From Siphonodentalium dalli (lineage: Eukaryota > Mollusca > Scaphopoda > Gadilida > Siphonodentaliidae): a stretch of 64,000 bases of DNA. The position numbers were made by a program, and so were the translations under genes. The DNA lies in NCBI GenBank assembly GCA_032622095.1, contig CP136066.1, positions 103,811,319-103,875,318 on the forward strand, read 5' to 3'. Every line of letters begins with the position of its first letter. The stretch's first letter is position 1. This document shows positions 22,949 through 33,372 of the stretch, in pieces. Under the pieces are notes generated by a model. It made no database searches, was not told the origin of the DNA, and saw only the letters and a list, made by a program, of their open reading frames with translations.

Positions 22949-23835
22949 ATTTTCGATAGGCTGACAAAAATTCAAAATGTTTTATAACTTCCAGTTTTGA
23001 AAGGCGTTATGTGGCCACCAAAACTTCCTATTAAAGAGATAAGGGATTCGATTCAATAATTTTCAGGTATATAAAACCACAGGTCCCCCACAACAAAAAT
23101 GGACCCCTCCCCCAATAGTACTTAATCCTATAGAAAGGCATCCAACTTGGCCGTGCTTGTTTTTTTTTTATAATTTGTTCAAGTCCACAAACAGGTTCAA
23201 AATACACAAAAACAATATTTGTTACATAGATGCCTCATATATAGGTAGATATTTTATTACTCTTCAATCTAATCTATCCCGTGTAAAAATTGGTTCAGAA
23301 AAACTCCGGCTATGAGCACAGGTCTGACGCAAACCGGCTGTAAAATTTCACTCGTTCGATATGGTGTCCGCTAAACTGGGTCAAAGAGACGGATTTTTAT
23401 ACCAAATTGCGCTTCAAAAACACACTACCAAATTCAAACTTGCATGCTTTTGCACGGACTTCGATTTGTCAGAGCGAGTCTGCAACAAGAAGTGGACATT
23501 GGGACTCAATCGGTTTCCGCCATAGCCTTCTATATCCAGGTTGGTGTACAACTCTTCGAGAGACAATTGGACGTTACTTCCGCGACATACATATAAGACA
23601 GCTAGCTAACTAGTTTAATATCGAGAACTTCAAACTCCAAGCAGTGTTATTTTCCAAAGGCCAGCTGATGCATATGAACGCCAAATGTTCTCCCATATCG
23701 ATTACAGATGGATCACATTCATCATACATCAACAAGTCTGGATATGGAGTCAATCAGTAGGTAACATATATTGCCGTTTGGAGAAGTAGTTCTCGATCCA
23801 AACATGTGTAGTGTCAACAGTGTTCGTTCTGTCGG
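22949..23835. other. Intergenic, no gene seen
   Basis: AT-rich sequence with no recognisable feature. Confidence 0.5.
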
Positions 23836-24556
23836 TGGCCAAATTGGCCAATGGCCAATTTTTTTTTTAAATTGGCCTATAAAAATTTCATTTGGCCAAA
23901 TTTTTGGCCAAACTTATCGCCGTTTCGTACTTCGGAAATATCGTACCGTGAAAACCAAATTTATTTTGAAATGGGACCGTTGATTGAATTGTGACGCCTG
24001 TACGCAAGAGACAAAAATAAGCTCAACATTTAACCAGCCATTTCAAATAATATTGGATTTAAATCACTAATCGTCAAAACGCTTCATGTTTACACCGGTT
24101 ATGTAATTTTTTGTTGATTAGACAGTCTGAGATAAAATACGTAAATGCATTGTCCCGTAATTTGATGTACAAGCAAGAAGTATTATAACTCAATGGCATG
24201 TCAGTAAAGTAATGTGTCATAAACTGCCTCCCGTCTACTAACAACCTGACTTCACATCAATAATCACGATAATAAGCAACATTTTTTTTTTTATCTCGGC
24301 GAAAATAACGATGACAACTAACACAGCTGATTACTTTATTAGTTGGCGACAAAGAGTTATTGCACTTGGTTAAGCGGATTTATGTGATTATAATTATATA
24401 GAATGTTAGTTTCATGTTTGCGAATTTCATTTTAATTTAAATTGAGAACCGCCCAGAAAATGAGGATTTAATTTAGCCCAAGTTTTTTTTTGATTTGGCC
24501 AAAGTTTTTTTTTAATTTAGCCAATAAAATGTTCATTTGGTCAAACGTTTGGCCAA
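23836..24556. repeat. Pair of direct repeats rich in GGCCAA, about 640 bp apart
   Basis: The left block (about 23836-23915) and right block (about 24476-24556) both read T-run, AATT-GGCC or AGCC, ATAAAA, TTCATTTGG, then TTTGGCCAAA. The same orientation suggests a unit with direct terminal repeats or a local duplication. The interior has no ORF. The adjoining minus-strand frame 24743-24560 has a CCPG motif but no recognised domain. Confidence 0.5.
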
Positions 24557-25949
24557 AGTTTTTTTCGGTCCAGCTCGAACAATGAGTGTCAAGGTATTGT
24601 AATAAATTTATGTTTCCACTAGGCACTGGCTTATGGTTCATGCACAATATACTATTCGATGTGTTGCTTGGGCACGCCCTGAGATTATAGCCTGGCACAA
24701 ATGGTCCAGGACAACACGAATAGTTCGAAAACAGGCTTCGCAAAGTAAGATGTGTGTAGTTTTCCGCTGCTCATTTTAAAGCAGCGTGTCTCCGATTCCA
24801 CTGACAAATTCAAACGCCTTGACGGTCATAGCTCTCCCGCTCGATGAGGTATGTGCCTATATACATCAGTTTGCTTTAAGCACACAATAGCAATAGCAAT
24901 GTCTCATTTTAATCGACTGGGTCTTGAGTCATTCGTATACTCCAACTGATATCAGAGATGAACGGGGAATCTCCAGTCCGAGATAGATCATTAATATTCG
25001 TGTTTCCAAATAAAGCACCGTTTACTAACTTGATTGATGTGCGACAATGCTTACATGTGGTAATAACAATGACCGTCGCTTGAACCTGTCAAGCCGGTTC
25101 TGTCGGGAAAAAAAGCGGGGAAAAACCTGTACTGTTCGATTTCTCCTTCACAAGACATATCACTAACTGGAAAGGGAATCGCGATGTAGCGACACAAATG
25201 TGTTATAAACAAGAAGGACATGGTGATACCATGCATGATACACAAGCTACCTTATCTTTGTAATGCCATTGAGATGACATATATTGCGTCATCTCCTTAT
25301 TTAGAATATGCGCGCAATTTACTACGATTTACAAGACACTCGCAGTAAAATTCTTATTGGTGTGTGACCTAATTCTAAATGTTAGGTATGGGGTAACTTT
25401 GTCGACGTTTGGTCAGCTAGAAAGCGCGACATGGTTTGCAATAACTAGGTGAGACTGCATTCATACACAGCGGGTGTCGCTTGGGTGAAGTTTGTGCGAA
25501 TTTAATTGCCTTTTGCAAGATGATATTGGTTGGTCGAGATACAGCATTGCTCTGTGCGATCGCTTTCTGCGAACTATTTCATTGGAAAGCTATCCCCGTT
25601 TGAAATGATTTAATTCACGAGTGATGTCGAGACCCAGTCGATTAAAAATGAAACTTGGTCTGTGATCGTACAGTTGTCATTTCCCCATAATATTATATCA
25701 TATATATACTTTCATTTCCTCCAATTATAGGTGAGCCATACATCATGAATACAATTACATTAAGAATTGAACAGAAAAATATAACTTACGGTGTTAGTAT
25801 GAATTGAGGAAGAACGAGAAGCACGCGCACACAAACATCCATACTATGTTAGTATAGCTCTCATGCTCGATGATGTATGTGCATATATTTACATACACCT
25901 AATATCGCTTCCGATTTCCCCATAGCGTTACGGTAGACACACCCCTGAG
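24557..25949. other. Intergenic, no gene supported
   Basis: The stretch near 24850-24900 (ATACATCAGT, GCTTTAAGCACACAATA, CAATAGCAATGT) reappears near 32895-32940, immediately outside the right array of the 15-bp repeat. Otherwise nothing is recognised. Confidence 0.4.
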
Positions 25950-26023
25950 TCAATGTGTTCATAAACCTATGAACGTAACGTGACGTCACTTTCAATGTCG
26001 TTCATAGGTTTATGAACACATTG
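25950..26023. repeat. 74-bp hairpin
   Basis: Perfect 25-base arms (TCAATGTGTTCATAAACCTA then TGAAC, and the complement ending at 26023) around a loop of about 24 bases containing TGACGTCA, a CRE-like word. Confidence 0.85.
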
Positions 26024-26953
26024 ATCCCGGAAATCACCGGGGATTGTCGGACACGAACGACTGCTTGAGTATTCAGCACGTCCGGATTTGGCAAGATATT
26101 TGTTTTGGTCTATAATCAGTGTTGTTACCCTTCACCATAAACTCATTTCTTCTGATTACACATCAATCACGTCACACAACCCACATCGACAATTGTTACC
26201 ATGAGAAGTACAACGTGCGGAGATCTCTCACCTCACATATATGCATGCTATAATATAACGATGACACTCTGTTTATAACCCAACAACTTTCGAAAAATCG
26301 CAAACAATGGTGTTTGCTCATTTGCATAATTATCGTTTTTAATTTGCAATTGAAATGCGTTGTGCGTATGTAGTGTTGCGACGGACGTAAATTCGTTTTA
26401 TGGTGTAAGGTTCCTATTGGGTCTTCTTACATGAGCATCGTGGACAACATAGTTGCACAATAGCAGTATACTGCAGATAATACTGAACTACCGCAGACAA
26501 ATACACAACCGAGCGACCATACAACACATTTCGTGTTACTAAGCGTTGATTTTCAAATAACCAAGCTACTCAGTATAGAGTTTGATCATTTTCCTTGCCG
26601 CTACAAATATTCACCCGACCTCACAAATATATCATTATTTTAGAACGGAGTGTTGTCAATTTCTTATCCACAGCCGGAATTTAATTGTTAGTTTCAGATA
26701 TCATTCTTGAAATCAACACGTCTACATTCATTACAAGCTGAACAAGACATTTCGTCATAATATGTATACTTTATTGTGGAATTGCGTTTTTCCGCTCTCC
26801 GTCAACGGATTCTCACAATGTTTGGTTTTCTAAAAAGCGAAGATTCGAACTGTCCGAACTGAACTCCATTCGTTTATTTAAAGTTGAATAAATAGTGGGA
26901 AAGACACACAATCCCTGTTCATAATGAATTTAAGTATATAAATATAAATAATA
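26024..26953. other. Intergenic, no gene seen
   Basis: AT-rich, with no recognisable feature. Confidence 0.5.
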
Positions 26954-27080
26954 AACGGTGGATTCAACATGGTCATGGGTTTTGACCGCGATAAAAATTC
27001 AGCAAACTCCGCATGAACCCCGTTTGCTGAATTTTTCTCGCGGTCAAAATCCCATGCATGACCACATTGAAACCGCCGTT
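26954..27080. mobile_element. Palindromic MITE-like hairpin, 127 bp
   Basis: Arms of about 55 bases (AACGGTGGATTCAACATGGT; TTTGACCGCG; AAAAATTCAGCAAAC) flank a 14-base centre. It lies 14 bases before the array of 15-bp repeats. No coding content. Confidence 0.75.
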
Positions 27081-27094
27081 CATTTCTTATGAAT

Positions 27095-27238
27095 CCCGGA
27101 CATTTCCCCACCGGACATTTCCCCACCCGCCCTTGAAATGGCAAAGCGGACATTTCCCACCCGGACATTTCCCCACCGGACATTTCCCCACTTTCAAAAT
27201 ATCAAAGCGGACATCTCCCCACCGGACATTTACCCACC
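27095..27238. repeat. Array of CCGGACATTTCCCCA, left copy
   Basis: About seven units of a 15-16 base motif, interrupted by two spacers of the form TTTCAAAA-x-AAAGCGGACAT. The same pattern, including a variant unit with TTTACCC, occurs in reverse complement at 32758-32881. Inverted ends made of short tandem units are the hallmark of foldback elements. Confidence 0.8.
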
Positions 27239-27850
27239 TTTGACTGTTACTAGGGGCGTGTGGTATATTGACTCATACTATGGGTATGTGTTAAAATCAA
27301 TGTTTATTTCAATGAACGAAATTATATACATATACACAGCAATAACAGTAAATAGTAACGATACACTTAACAACACTTTGTGTATGTGTATATAGGTGTG
27401 TGTATGTATGTAATTATATATGTGTGTAGTTGTGTATCTTCCTGTTAGTCTTATGAATAAATCGGACCTTTAAATCGAATAGTTGGCATGATTATCTCTA
27501 TCCCTCACTTTAGAAACATAACTCCTATAGTCATTTCCGCTGCATATACATTTTCGTGATGAAGAGCTCCGAGCTCAAAACACACCCTAAGATTATAAAA
27601 CTTAAGACGAACCCCTGTTTGGTCGACTCAAAAATCCCATCGGCCTGCACAACCACGATTGGTATACATTCTATTGCCACTCACTATTGCTATCTCATAC
27701 TCTCATTCACTATACTCAACTGCCCTTCTGTTCTACTCTGTTCTCTTTCTCCTACCTACTCACACCTACTTGTATGCTCTATTAATATGTTTGTTACTGT
27801 GCACCGAGGATGCCCAAAACAGAATTGCTCTCAGGATTTTGATATGACTT

Positions 27851-30800
27851 TTGATAATGGGTGACATAATGTTACATAGGGCAAGAATCGGTGCATTTCA
27901 CAATCTTGCTGTCAGGCTGTCAGGGAGGGGGCGTCTCTGTGTGAAACAATCAAAAACATGCTTGTTTTATATCATGTTACGTTTACGTGGACTGGATCTT
28001 ATAACTGCCTTAACATTGACACTGTTGGTTTTCATTTTCTTCCCGATGGAACAATTCTGCGCTCTCAAACATATCTTGGCAGGCAAGAAACTATCTAATT
28101 CTCCAAATTCCGATGATAAAAAGACGAAGTTGAACACTAAATTTGCGATGTCACACACAATTGTATTCCTCTTCACATGCGTGACATTTCTAACTGTATT
28201 AGCGGTATCTTTAGCAAAGGCCCTTTTGGTCCTGGCAGGAGACGTGGAGACTAACCCAGGCCCCTCAACCGAACAACACAATCACTCGGTACTTGTACTG
28301 AATACACAGAGTATCAGAAATAAAGTAGATATACTTGCAGCCGAAACATCAAATGGGGAGTACGACATATGTCTATTAACCGAATCCTGGCTCGATCATT
28401 CTATCCCGGATTCAGAAATCCATCTTCCTGGCTACCATGATCCTGCCCGCAAAGACAGGATAGATGGCAGAACAGGAGGGGGTGTGTGTATTTACGTTCG
28501 TGACACTATACCATTCAAAATACGCGATGAACTTGACAGTGACGAAGTAGAAAATATCTGGATAGAGGTTACAATTAACACAAAACGTTGTCTTGTAGGA
28601 TGTTTTTATCGCCCTCCCAACTCCCCCGCAAGTCTGTGGACAAAAATTAATGATAACATTTCTCTTGCGCGCGATAGCGACCTGGATGTCATAATAGGTG
28701 GAGATTTCAATGAAAACTATGTACGCAACGGTAATGGTAAAATAAACGGCATATGTAGCGAACGAGGTCTGACCCAACTGGTCACTGATAAAACGCATTT
28801 TACTGAAAATTCCTCATCCATTCTCGACTTGCTCATGACTAGCAACCCTGACCTTATTGATTCCCCTTGTGTTCTTGGCAACATATTCGACAACACAATT
28901 AGGTATCACTGTCCAGTCGTTGCTCAGATAAAACTTTTGAAAAATAAGTCGGCTACAACTCTCACTAGACGTATCTGGAATTATAATCTGGCTGACTTCG
29001 ATACCATGAACGAAGACTTCTTGAGCTGGAACTATGATGATAATACATCATTTGAACTTTCAGCTCATGCAGATAACTTGACTGCAAAAATTCAAAAGGT
29101 ATGCAGTGACAATATCCCCAATAAGATAGTACTTATCCGGAAAGGTAGTCCCCAATGGCTTACGTGTAATGTACGGAAACTGATGAGGCAACGAAATCGA
29201 TTACACAAGATAGCTAAAAGGAAAAACACACCACAAACATGGGCAAACTTCAGATCTAAACGTAATGAAACTACATCGGCTATTAGAAAAAGCAAACGTG
29301 ATTATGACACCAAGAATGAGAACACATTGAATAGCCCATCACATGACCAGTCTTCCTGGTGGAAAACACTCCAAAAAATAGTATTTGCTACCAGTGATAG
29401 ATCAATACCCCCCTTGAACACCAACGGCGACTTCCTGATATCACCAACTGAAAAAGCAAATGCTTTCAATTCGTATTTTTGTAAAATTTCATCAGTTGAT
29501 GACGTCGGGAAACGCCTACCAGTCCTTGAACCGGATAACTCCATATCCACATTAAGCGATATAAAAATCACAGCCCCTGACATTTACAAAGCGTTAAAAA
29601 GTCTTAAAATATCTAAGTCAAGTGGGCCCGACGGAATAAGTCCGAGAGTTTTGAAAAGTTGTGCCTCCTCGCTCTGTGAACCTCTTGAATTCTATTTTAG
29701 AACATTTACCGAAAACAATTACTACCCACACCAGTGGAAGCGTTCACATGTTACACCTATATTTAAGAGTGGTGATCCCGGTCTTATATCAAATTACCGA
29801 CCAATTTCTCTACTAAGCTGCGTCTCAAAGGTCTATGAAAAATGTATTTATAAATATCTATGGGAATTTCTTGATGAAAACAAACTCCTATCATTTTACC
29901 AAGCTGGTTTCATGCGCAACGATTCAACGGTTTTTCAACTTACCGAAATATATGACAATATATGTCGATCATTAGACGACGGAAAAGAGGTCCGGTGTAT
30001 ATTCTGTGACATAAGTAAAGCATTCGATAAAGTCTGGCACCGTGGCCTCTTGAACAAACTGACAAAAATTGGTATAAGAGGAAACTTGTATAACTTGATG
30101 AAATCGTATCTAGAATGTAGACAACAACAGGTTGTCATAGACGGCACACGTTCGGAACTACAAGATGTAACAGCAGGTGTGCCACAAGGTTCAGTATTAG
30201 GCCCACTTCTGTTTTTAATTTATATTAATGATATAACCGAAAATATACGATGCAACATTCGTCTATTTGCTGATGACACTTCTCTATTTCTTACTATCGA
30301 AGACCCCACCATGGCCGCAAAACTAATCAACGATGACCTCGAAACTCTCATGTGTTGGGCATCAGAATGGCTTGTAACATTCAATCCCCTGAAAACGGAA
30401 TCTCTCTTAATCTCCAGGAAAGAAACACCAGTATATCATCCACATTTGACCATGGGAACCGCGACAATTGTTGAGGTTGACAGCCATAAACATCTGGGAC
30501 TTACTTTCGACAACATGGGCTCTTGGGGTATCCACATCAGATCTATGCTTGACAAAGCATGGAGTCGAGTAAATCTAGTACGTAAACACAGATACAGGCT
30601 AAGCAGAGTAACCCTTGAAAAAATACATTATACATTTATCCGACCAATACTGGAATATGCCTCCCCTGTTTGGGATAACTGCCCTGATTATCTTAGTGAT
30701 GACATTGAAAAGGTTCAGTATGAAATGGCCCGAATAGTAACAGGTGCAACCATCAGTACGAGTAACGCGTGCCTTTTGTCAGAGACTGGCTGGGAACTCC

Positions 30801-31420
30801 TCTCTTCACGCCGTAGAAAACACAAGCTGTGCCAATTTTTTAAAATGATACGAGGAACTGCTCCATCAATTTTAAGAAATTATGTACGACCAATTCAGGC
30901 AAATAATTCCAGATATAACTTCAGATTTGAACATATAAGACTACCCTCGAATATTAATTATGACTATTATATGGATTCTTTCTTACCATCTGCAATTACC
31001 GAATGGAACAAACTGTCAGAAACTACAAAGAGCAGCAGTACAATCGAAGACTTCAAAAAGGAACTGAACAGTGACAATATACGTCCACCTGCCTATTTTT
31101 ATCATAGTAAATGTCGTAAATCTCATATCCTCCATACCCGGTTAAGATTGAACTGCAGCCACCTAAGTGGTGACCTGACAGATAACCATGTAACAATTTC
31201 CCCCTTCTGTCTATGTGGGGAATTTGAGACAACTTACCACTATCTCTTTGAATGTACATTTTATCAAGAGCCCAGAAGAGAACTATATGACTCCCTACCA
31301 AATGTTGCCTTATCTGAGAATACACTAATGCGGGGGTCAAGAGAGCTTAGTCTTCGCGAAAACAAACAAATATTTAATGCAGTACAGACATATATTATGA
31401 GAACAAAAAGATTTCCATGA
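27851..31420 (+). CDS. LINE polyprotein: leader-2A, AP endonuclease, reverse transcriptase
   Basis: 1189 residues, no stop or frameshift. Residues 1-137 form a leader with two hydrophobic segments (about 45-65 and 103-129) ending in GDVETNPGP (130-138), a 2A motif where translation would break between G137 and P138. The APE domain follows: LNTQS, E178 in TESW, GGDFNE (283-288), then RYHCPV at 351-356 where SDH is usual, an odd replacement. RT: PIFKSGDP, NYRPISLL, motif A FCDISKAFD (718-726), GVPQGSVLGP (776-785), motif C FADD (806-809). Near the C-terminus, FCLCGEFETTYHYLFEC is a Cys/His knuckle. The first Met pair (1 and 3) is used because the frame is open from there; a later Met (42 or 66) would remove the first hydrophobic segment. 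The expected product of skipping is an endonuclease-RT of about 1052 residues plus a membrane-directed leader. Confidence 0.9.
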   Translation: MIMGDIMLHRARIGAFHNLAVRLSGRGRLCVKQSKTCLFYIMLRLRGLDLITALTLTLLVFIFFPMEQFCALKHILAGKKLSNSPNSDDKKTKLNTKFAMSHTIVFLFTCVTFLTVLAVSLAKALLVLAGDVETNPGPSTEQHNHSVLVLNTQSIRNKVDILAAETSNGEYDICLLTESWLDHSIPDSEIHLPGYHDPARKDRIDGRTGGGVCIYVRDTIPFKIRDELDSDEVENIWIEVTINTKRCLVGCFYRPPNSPASLWTKINDNISLARDSDLDVIIGGDFNENYVRNGNGKINGICSERGLTQLVTDKTHFTENSSSILDLLMTSNPDLIDSPCVLGNIFDNTIRYHCPVVAQIKLLKNKSATTLTRRIWNYNLADFDTMNEDFLSWNYDDNTSFELSAHADNLTAKIQKVCSDNIPNKIVLIRKGSPQWLTCNVRKLMRQRNRLHKIAKRKNTPQTWANFRSKRNETTSAIRKSKRDYDTKNENTLNSPSHDQSSWWKTLQKIVFATSDRSIPPLNTNGDFLISPTEKANAFNSYFCKISSVDDVGKRLPVLEPDNSISTLSDIKITAPDIYKALKSLKISKSSGPDGISPRVLKSCASSLCEPLEFYFRTFTENNYYPHQWKRSHVTPIFKSGDPGLISNYRPISLLSCVSKVYEKCIYKYLWEFLDENKLLSFYQAGFMRNDSTVFQLTEIYDNICRSLDDGKEVRCIFCDISKAFDKVWHRGLLNKLTKIGIRGNLYNLMKSYLECRQQQVVIDGTRSELQDVTAGVPQGSVLGPLLFLIYINDITENIRCNIRLFADDTSLFLTIEDPTMAAKLINDDLETLMCWASEWLVTFNPLKTESLLISRKETPVYHPHLTMGTATIVEVDSHKHLGLTFDNMGSWGIHIRSMLDKAWSRVNLVRKHRYRLSRVTLEKIHYTFIRPILEYASPVWDNCPDYLSDDIEKVQYEMARIVTGATISTSNACLLSETGWELLSSRRRKHKLCQFFKMIRGTAPSILRNYVRPIQANNSRYNFRFEHIRLPSNINYDYYMDSFLPSAITEWNKLSETTKSSSTIEDFKKELNSDNIRPPAYFYHSKCRKSHILHTRLRLNCSHLSGDLTDNHVTISPFCLCGEFETTYHYLFECTFYQEPRRELYDSLPNVALSENTLMRGSRELSLRENKQIFNAVQTYIMRTKRFP
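28226..28264 (+). other. 2A ribosome-skipping motif
   Basis: Encodes a short hydrophobic run and then GDVETNPGP, satisfying D-V/I-E-x-N-P-G-P. In picornaviruses and some LINEs this sequence makes the ribosome release the nascent chain after the last Gly and continue from Pro. Here it separates a hydrophobic leader from the endonuclease. Confidence 0.85.
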
Positions 31421-31740
31421 TCTGTATTGGTAACAAATTGCTTTGGATTCCGGCCGCGTTATGCGGCAGCACGATGTTCCCCATTATATATGTAGTACTA
31501 AATGTCTTCCGATAACGATTATTTTGTAAGTTACTTACTTGTCACTATCCTGTATATACGTGAAATGATTCTACATGAAGAATACAGCAATATTCGCAGT
31601 GAACCCCATTGAAATGAAATAGGAATTGGCCATTGCGATTGACCCCCTCCCGTGAAGCCTGACGCATGCATATTACTACGAGCATAATTTTCATCACGCA
31701 GCAAATAAATTATTGAAAACTCTGTCCCCTCTACTTTCTC

Positions 31741-31753
31741 ACTCTCTCTCTCA

Positions 31754-31796
<43 letters not shown>

Positions 31797-31798
31797 CT
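31741..31798. repeat. (CT)n microsatellite in LINE 3' UTR
   Basis: An almost pure CT run, interrupted by a CA-containing unit and one TT. The related 3' UTR at 34073 has only a short CT-rich stretch at the same point, so the expansion is specific to this copy. Confidence 0.9.
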
Positions 31799-32284
31799 GC
31801 CTCCTGCTATCCCTAACACTATCTTCCGCTGTGTCCATCCCAACTTAGTTACCTCTCCTTTAAAAATATTATTTCTATTATTTCCCGTCTGATCGATACC
31901 CCTCCCTCACTTATTGGGGAAGGGGCATGTCGCAAAAGAGGAGAAGACTTCATATAAGCCCTCGGGCTTGTTGTCTGATCCTCATTTCCATACATTATCT
32001 CTTATATGTTGTATATTTATGTCATTTGTGTATTATGTGTATAATGTTTGGATTTGGAAATAAAAATATGTTTACACTAACAACACTTAATATTTCTTGA
32101 ATCTGATCGAATGGCCAATGATGTCGAGGAAATCTTTCATGCTCTTCTTGCCGCTGTCGAAATCCACACACAGCTTATGAAGTTTGGTCTGAAGGGCCGA
32201 CATCTGTCGTCGAACTCTCTTCGATGGCGGCTCACCCAGTCTCAATCTCTCGATGTCAGTCACACATTCATTATTTGAGTTTTT

Positions 32285-32520
32285 ACATATTATTGGATAA
32301 ATAACTAAGAACGCTCTTTATATCTGTTCTTCAGAAAAAATATCAAATTAAATGTTCATTATAGAAATTTGCACACATATTATATTAGATAATTAACTAA
32401 GAACGCTTTTTATGTCTGTTCTTCAGAAAAAATATCAAATTAAATGTTCATCATAGAAATTTGCATACATATTAGTGGATAAATAACTAAGAACGCTCTT
32501 TATATCTGTTCTTCAGAAAA
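32285..32520. repeat. Tandem repeat, about 2.6 units of 90-91 bp
   Basis: Units carry GATAAATAACTAAGAACGCT, CTTTATATCTGTTCTTCAG and TTAAATGTTCAT; the phase marker AACTAA recurs near 32304, 32395 and 32485. Each unit holds one AACGCTCTTTAT-type motif. Confidence 0.85.
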
Positions 32521-32757
32521 TGAATTAACATCAAGGAAATGATTCCATGATAACTTTGCTAAGGTTATATAGCTGTCTAGTTCACTCACTATAATTCATA
32601 CTGTGACCATAATTGTCACAACATTGTTTCAACTGCGTCGATGTCCCAAACTATCGTAAAAACACTCTTTCATGTTTGTCAAAACATCGCTTGAGATGGC
32701 CTCACTGACCAGGCTTCACTGATCAGTCAAAACACTCTTTGATGTCCGCATTTTATT

Positions 32758-32881
32758 AGCAGGGTGGGGAAATGTCCGGTGGGTAAATGTCCGGGTGGGG
32801 AAATGTCCGGTGGGGAAATGTCCGGGTGGGGAAATGTCCGCTTTTGAAAGTGGGGAAATGTCCGGTGGGGAAATGTCCGTA
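32758..32881. repeat. Array of the 15-bp repeat, right (inverted) copy
   Basis: Reverse complement of 27095-27238: TGGGGAAATGTCCGG units, a GGGTAAATGTCCG variant and a CTTTTGAAAGTG spacer in corresponding order. The two arrays enclose the LINE and 3' flanking repeats. Confidence 0.8.
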
Positions 32882-33046
32882 TACCATTTCGAATCTATAC
32901 ATCAGTATGCTTTAAGCACACGATATCAATAGCAATGTAATAATATTTTGATATGTGGACATGTGGACCATGAGTCCCGTTTTCATTACTATCCATAAGA
33001 CACCCTGTCACCAAATTTAATAATGTTTTGTCTGTGATATATAAAT

Positions 33047-33048
<2 letters not shown>

Positions 33049-33104
<56 letters not shown>
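33049..33104. repeat. (AT)n microsatellite
   Basis: About 28 uninterrupted AT units. The long YI-repeat frame on the minus strand is a by-product. Confidence 0.95.
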
Positions 33105-33107
<3 letters not shown>

Positions 33108-33372
33108 GCTTTCCGCCACCTGCCCACGCCTCACGACTGTATGGTCCTCTCCCAAGTTGTTCAAGATAACAAGAGTTCCCACATAATTTTTCTCTAATGT
33201 TTTCATTTTTTCAGAACTTTCTTTATGATTGTGCGAATATTTGACAGTCACTGTAATCATGATAGATTACCGACAGAGATATATGGTAACAAGTTCTCCT
33301 ATCAATTGTCAAACATTTGGCATTTAAATCATTGCAAAGTATTTGTTACAAATTAAATTAATGGAATGCTCT

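Larger units (their letters stand above)
27379..32083 (+). mobile_element. Full-length LINE with intact ORF and 2A motif
   Basis: A plus-strand non-LTR element: 5' UTR of about 470 bp, one ORF (27851-31420), and a 3' UTR containing (CT)n and ending AAATAAAAATATGTTTACAC. TAACAACACTT at 27368-27378 and 32078-32088 is a candidate 11-bp target duplication; because TAA may belong to the element end, the certain part is 8 bases. Intact frame and matching flanks suggest a fairly recent insertion. RT and APE motifs place it in the CR1/L2-like group of Jockey-type LINEs; clade not decided. Confidence 0.85.

Noticed and set aside
24560-24743. Minus-strand Cys-rich frame with CCPG, resembling part of an EMI or granulin domain
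   Set aside because: Too short, cysteine spacing does not fit either family, and no splice sites or neighbouring exons support it.
27058-27395. Frames with repeated FPHRTFPH-type residues
   Set aside because: By-product of the 15-bp CCGGACATTTCCCCA array.
32895-33260. Minus-strand frame with a long YIYI stretch
   Set aside because: Created by the (AT)n microsatellite at 33049-33104.
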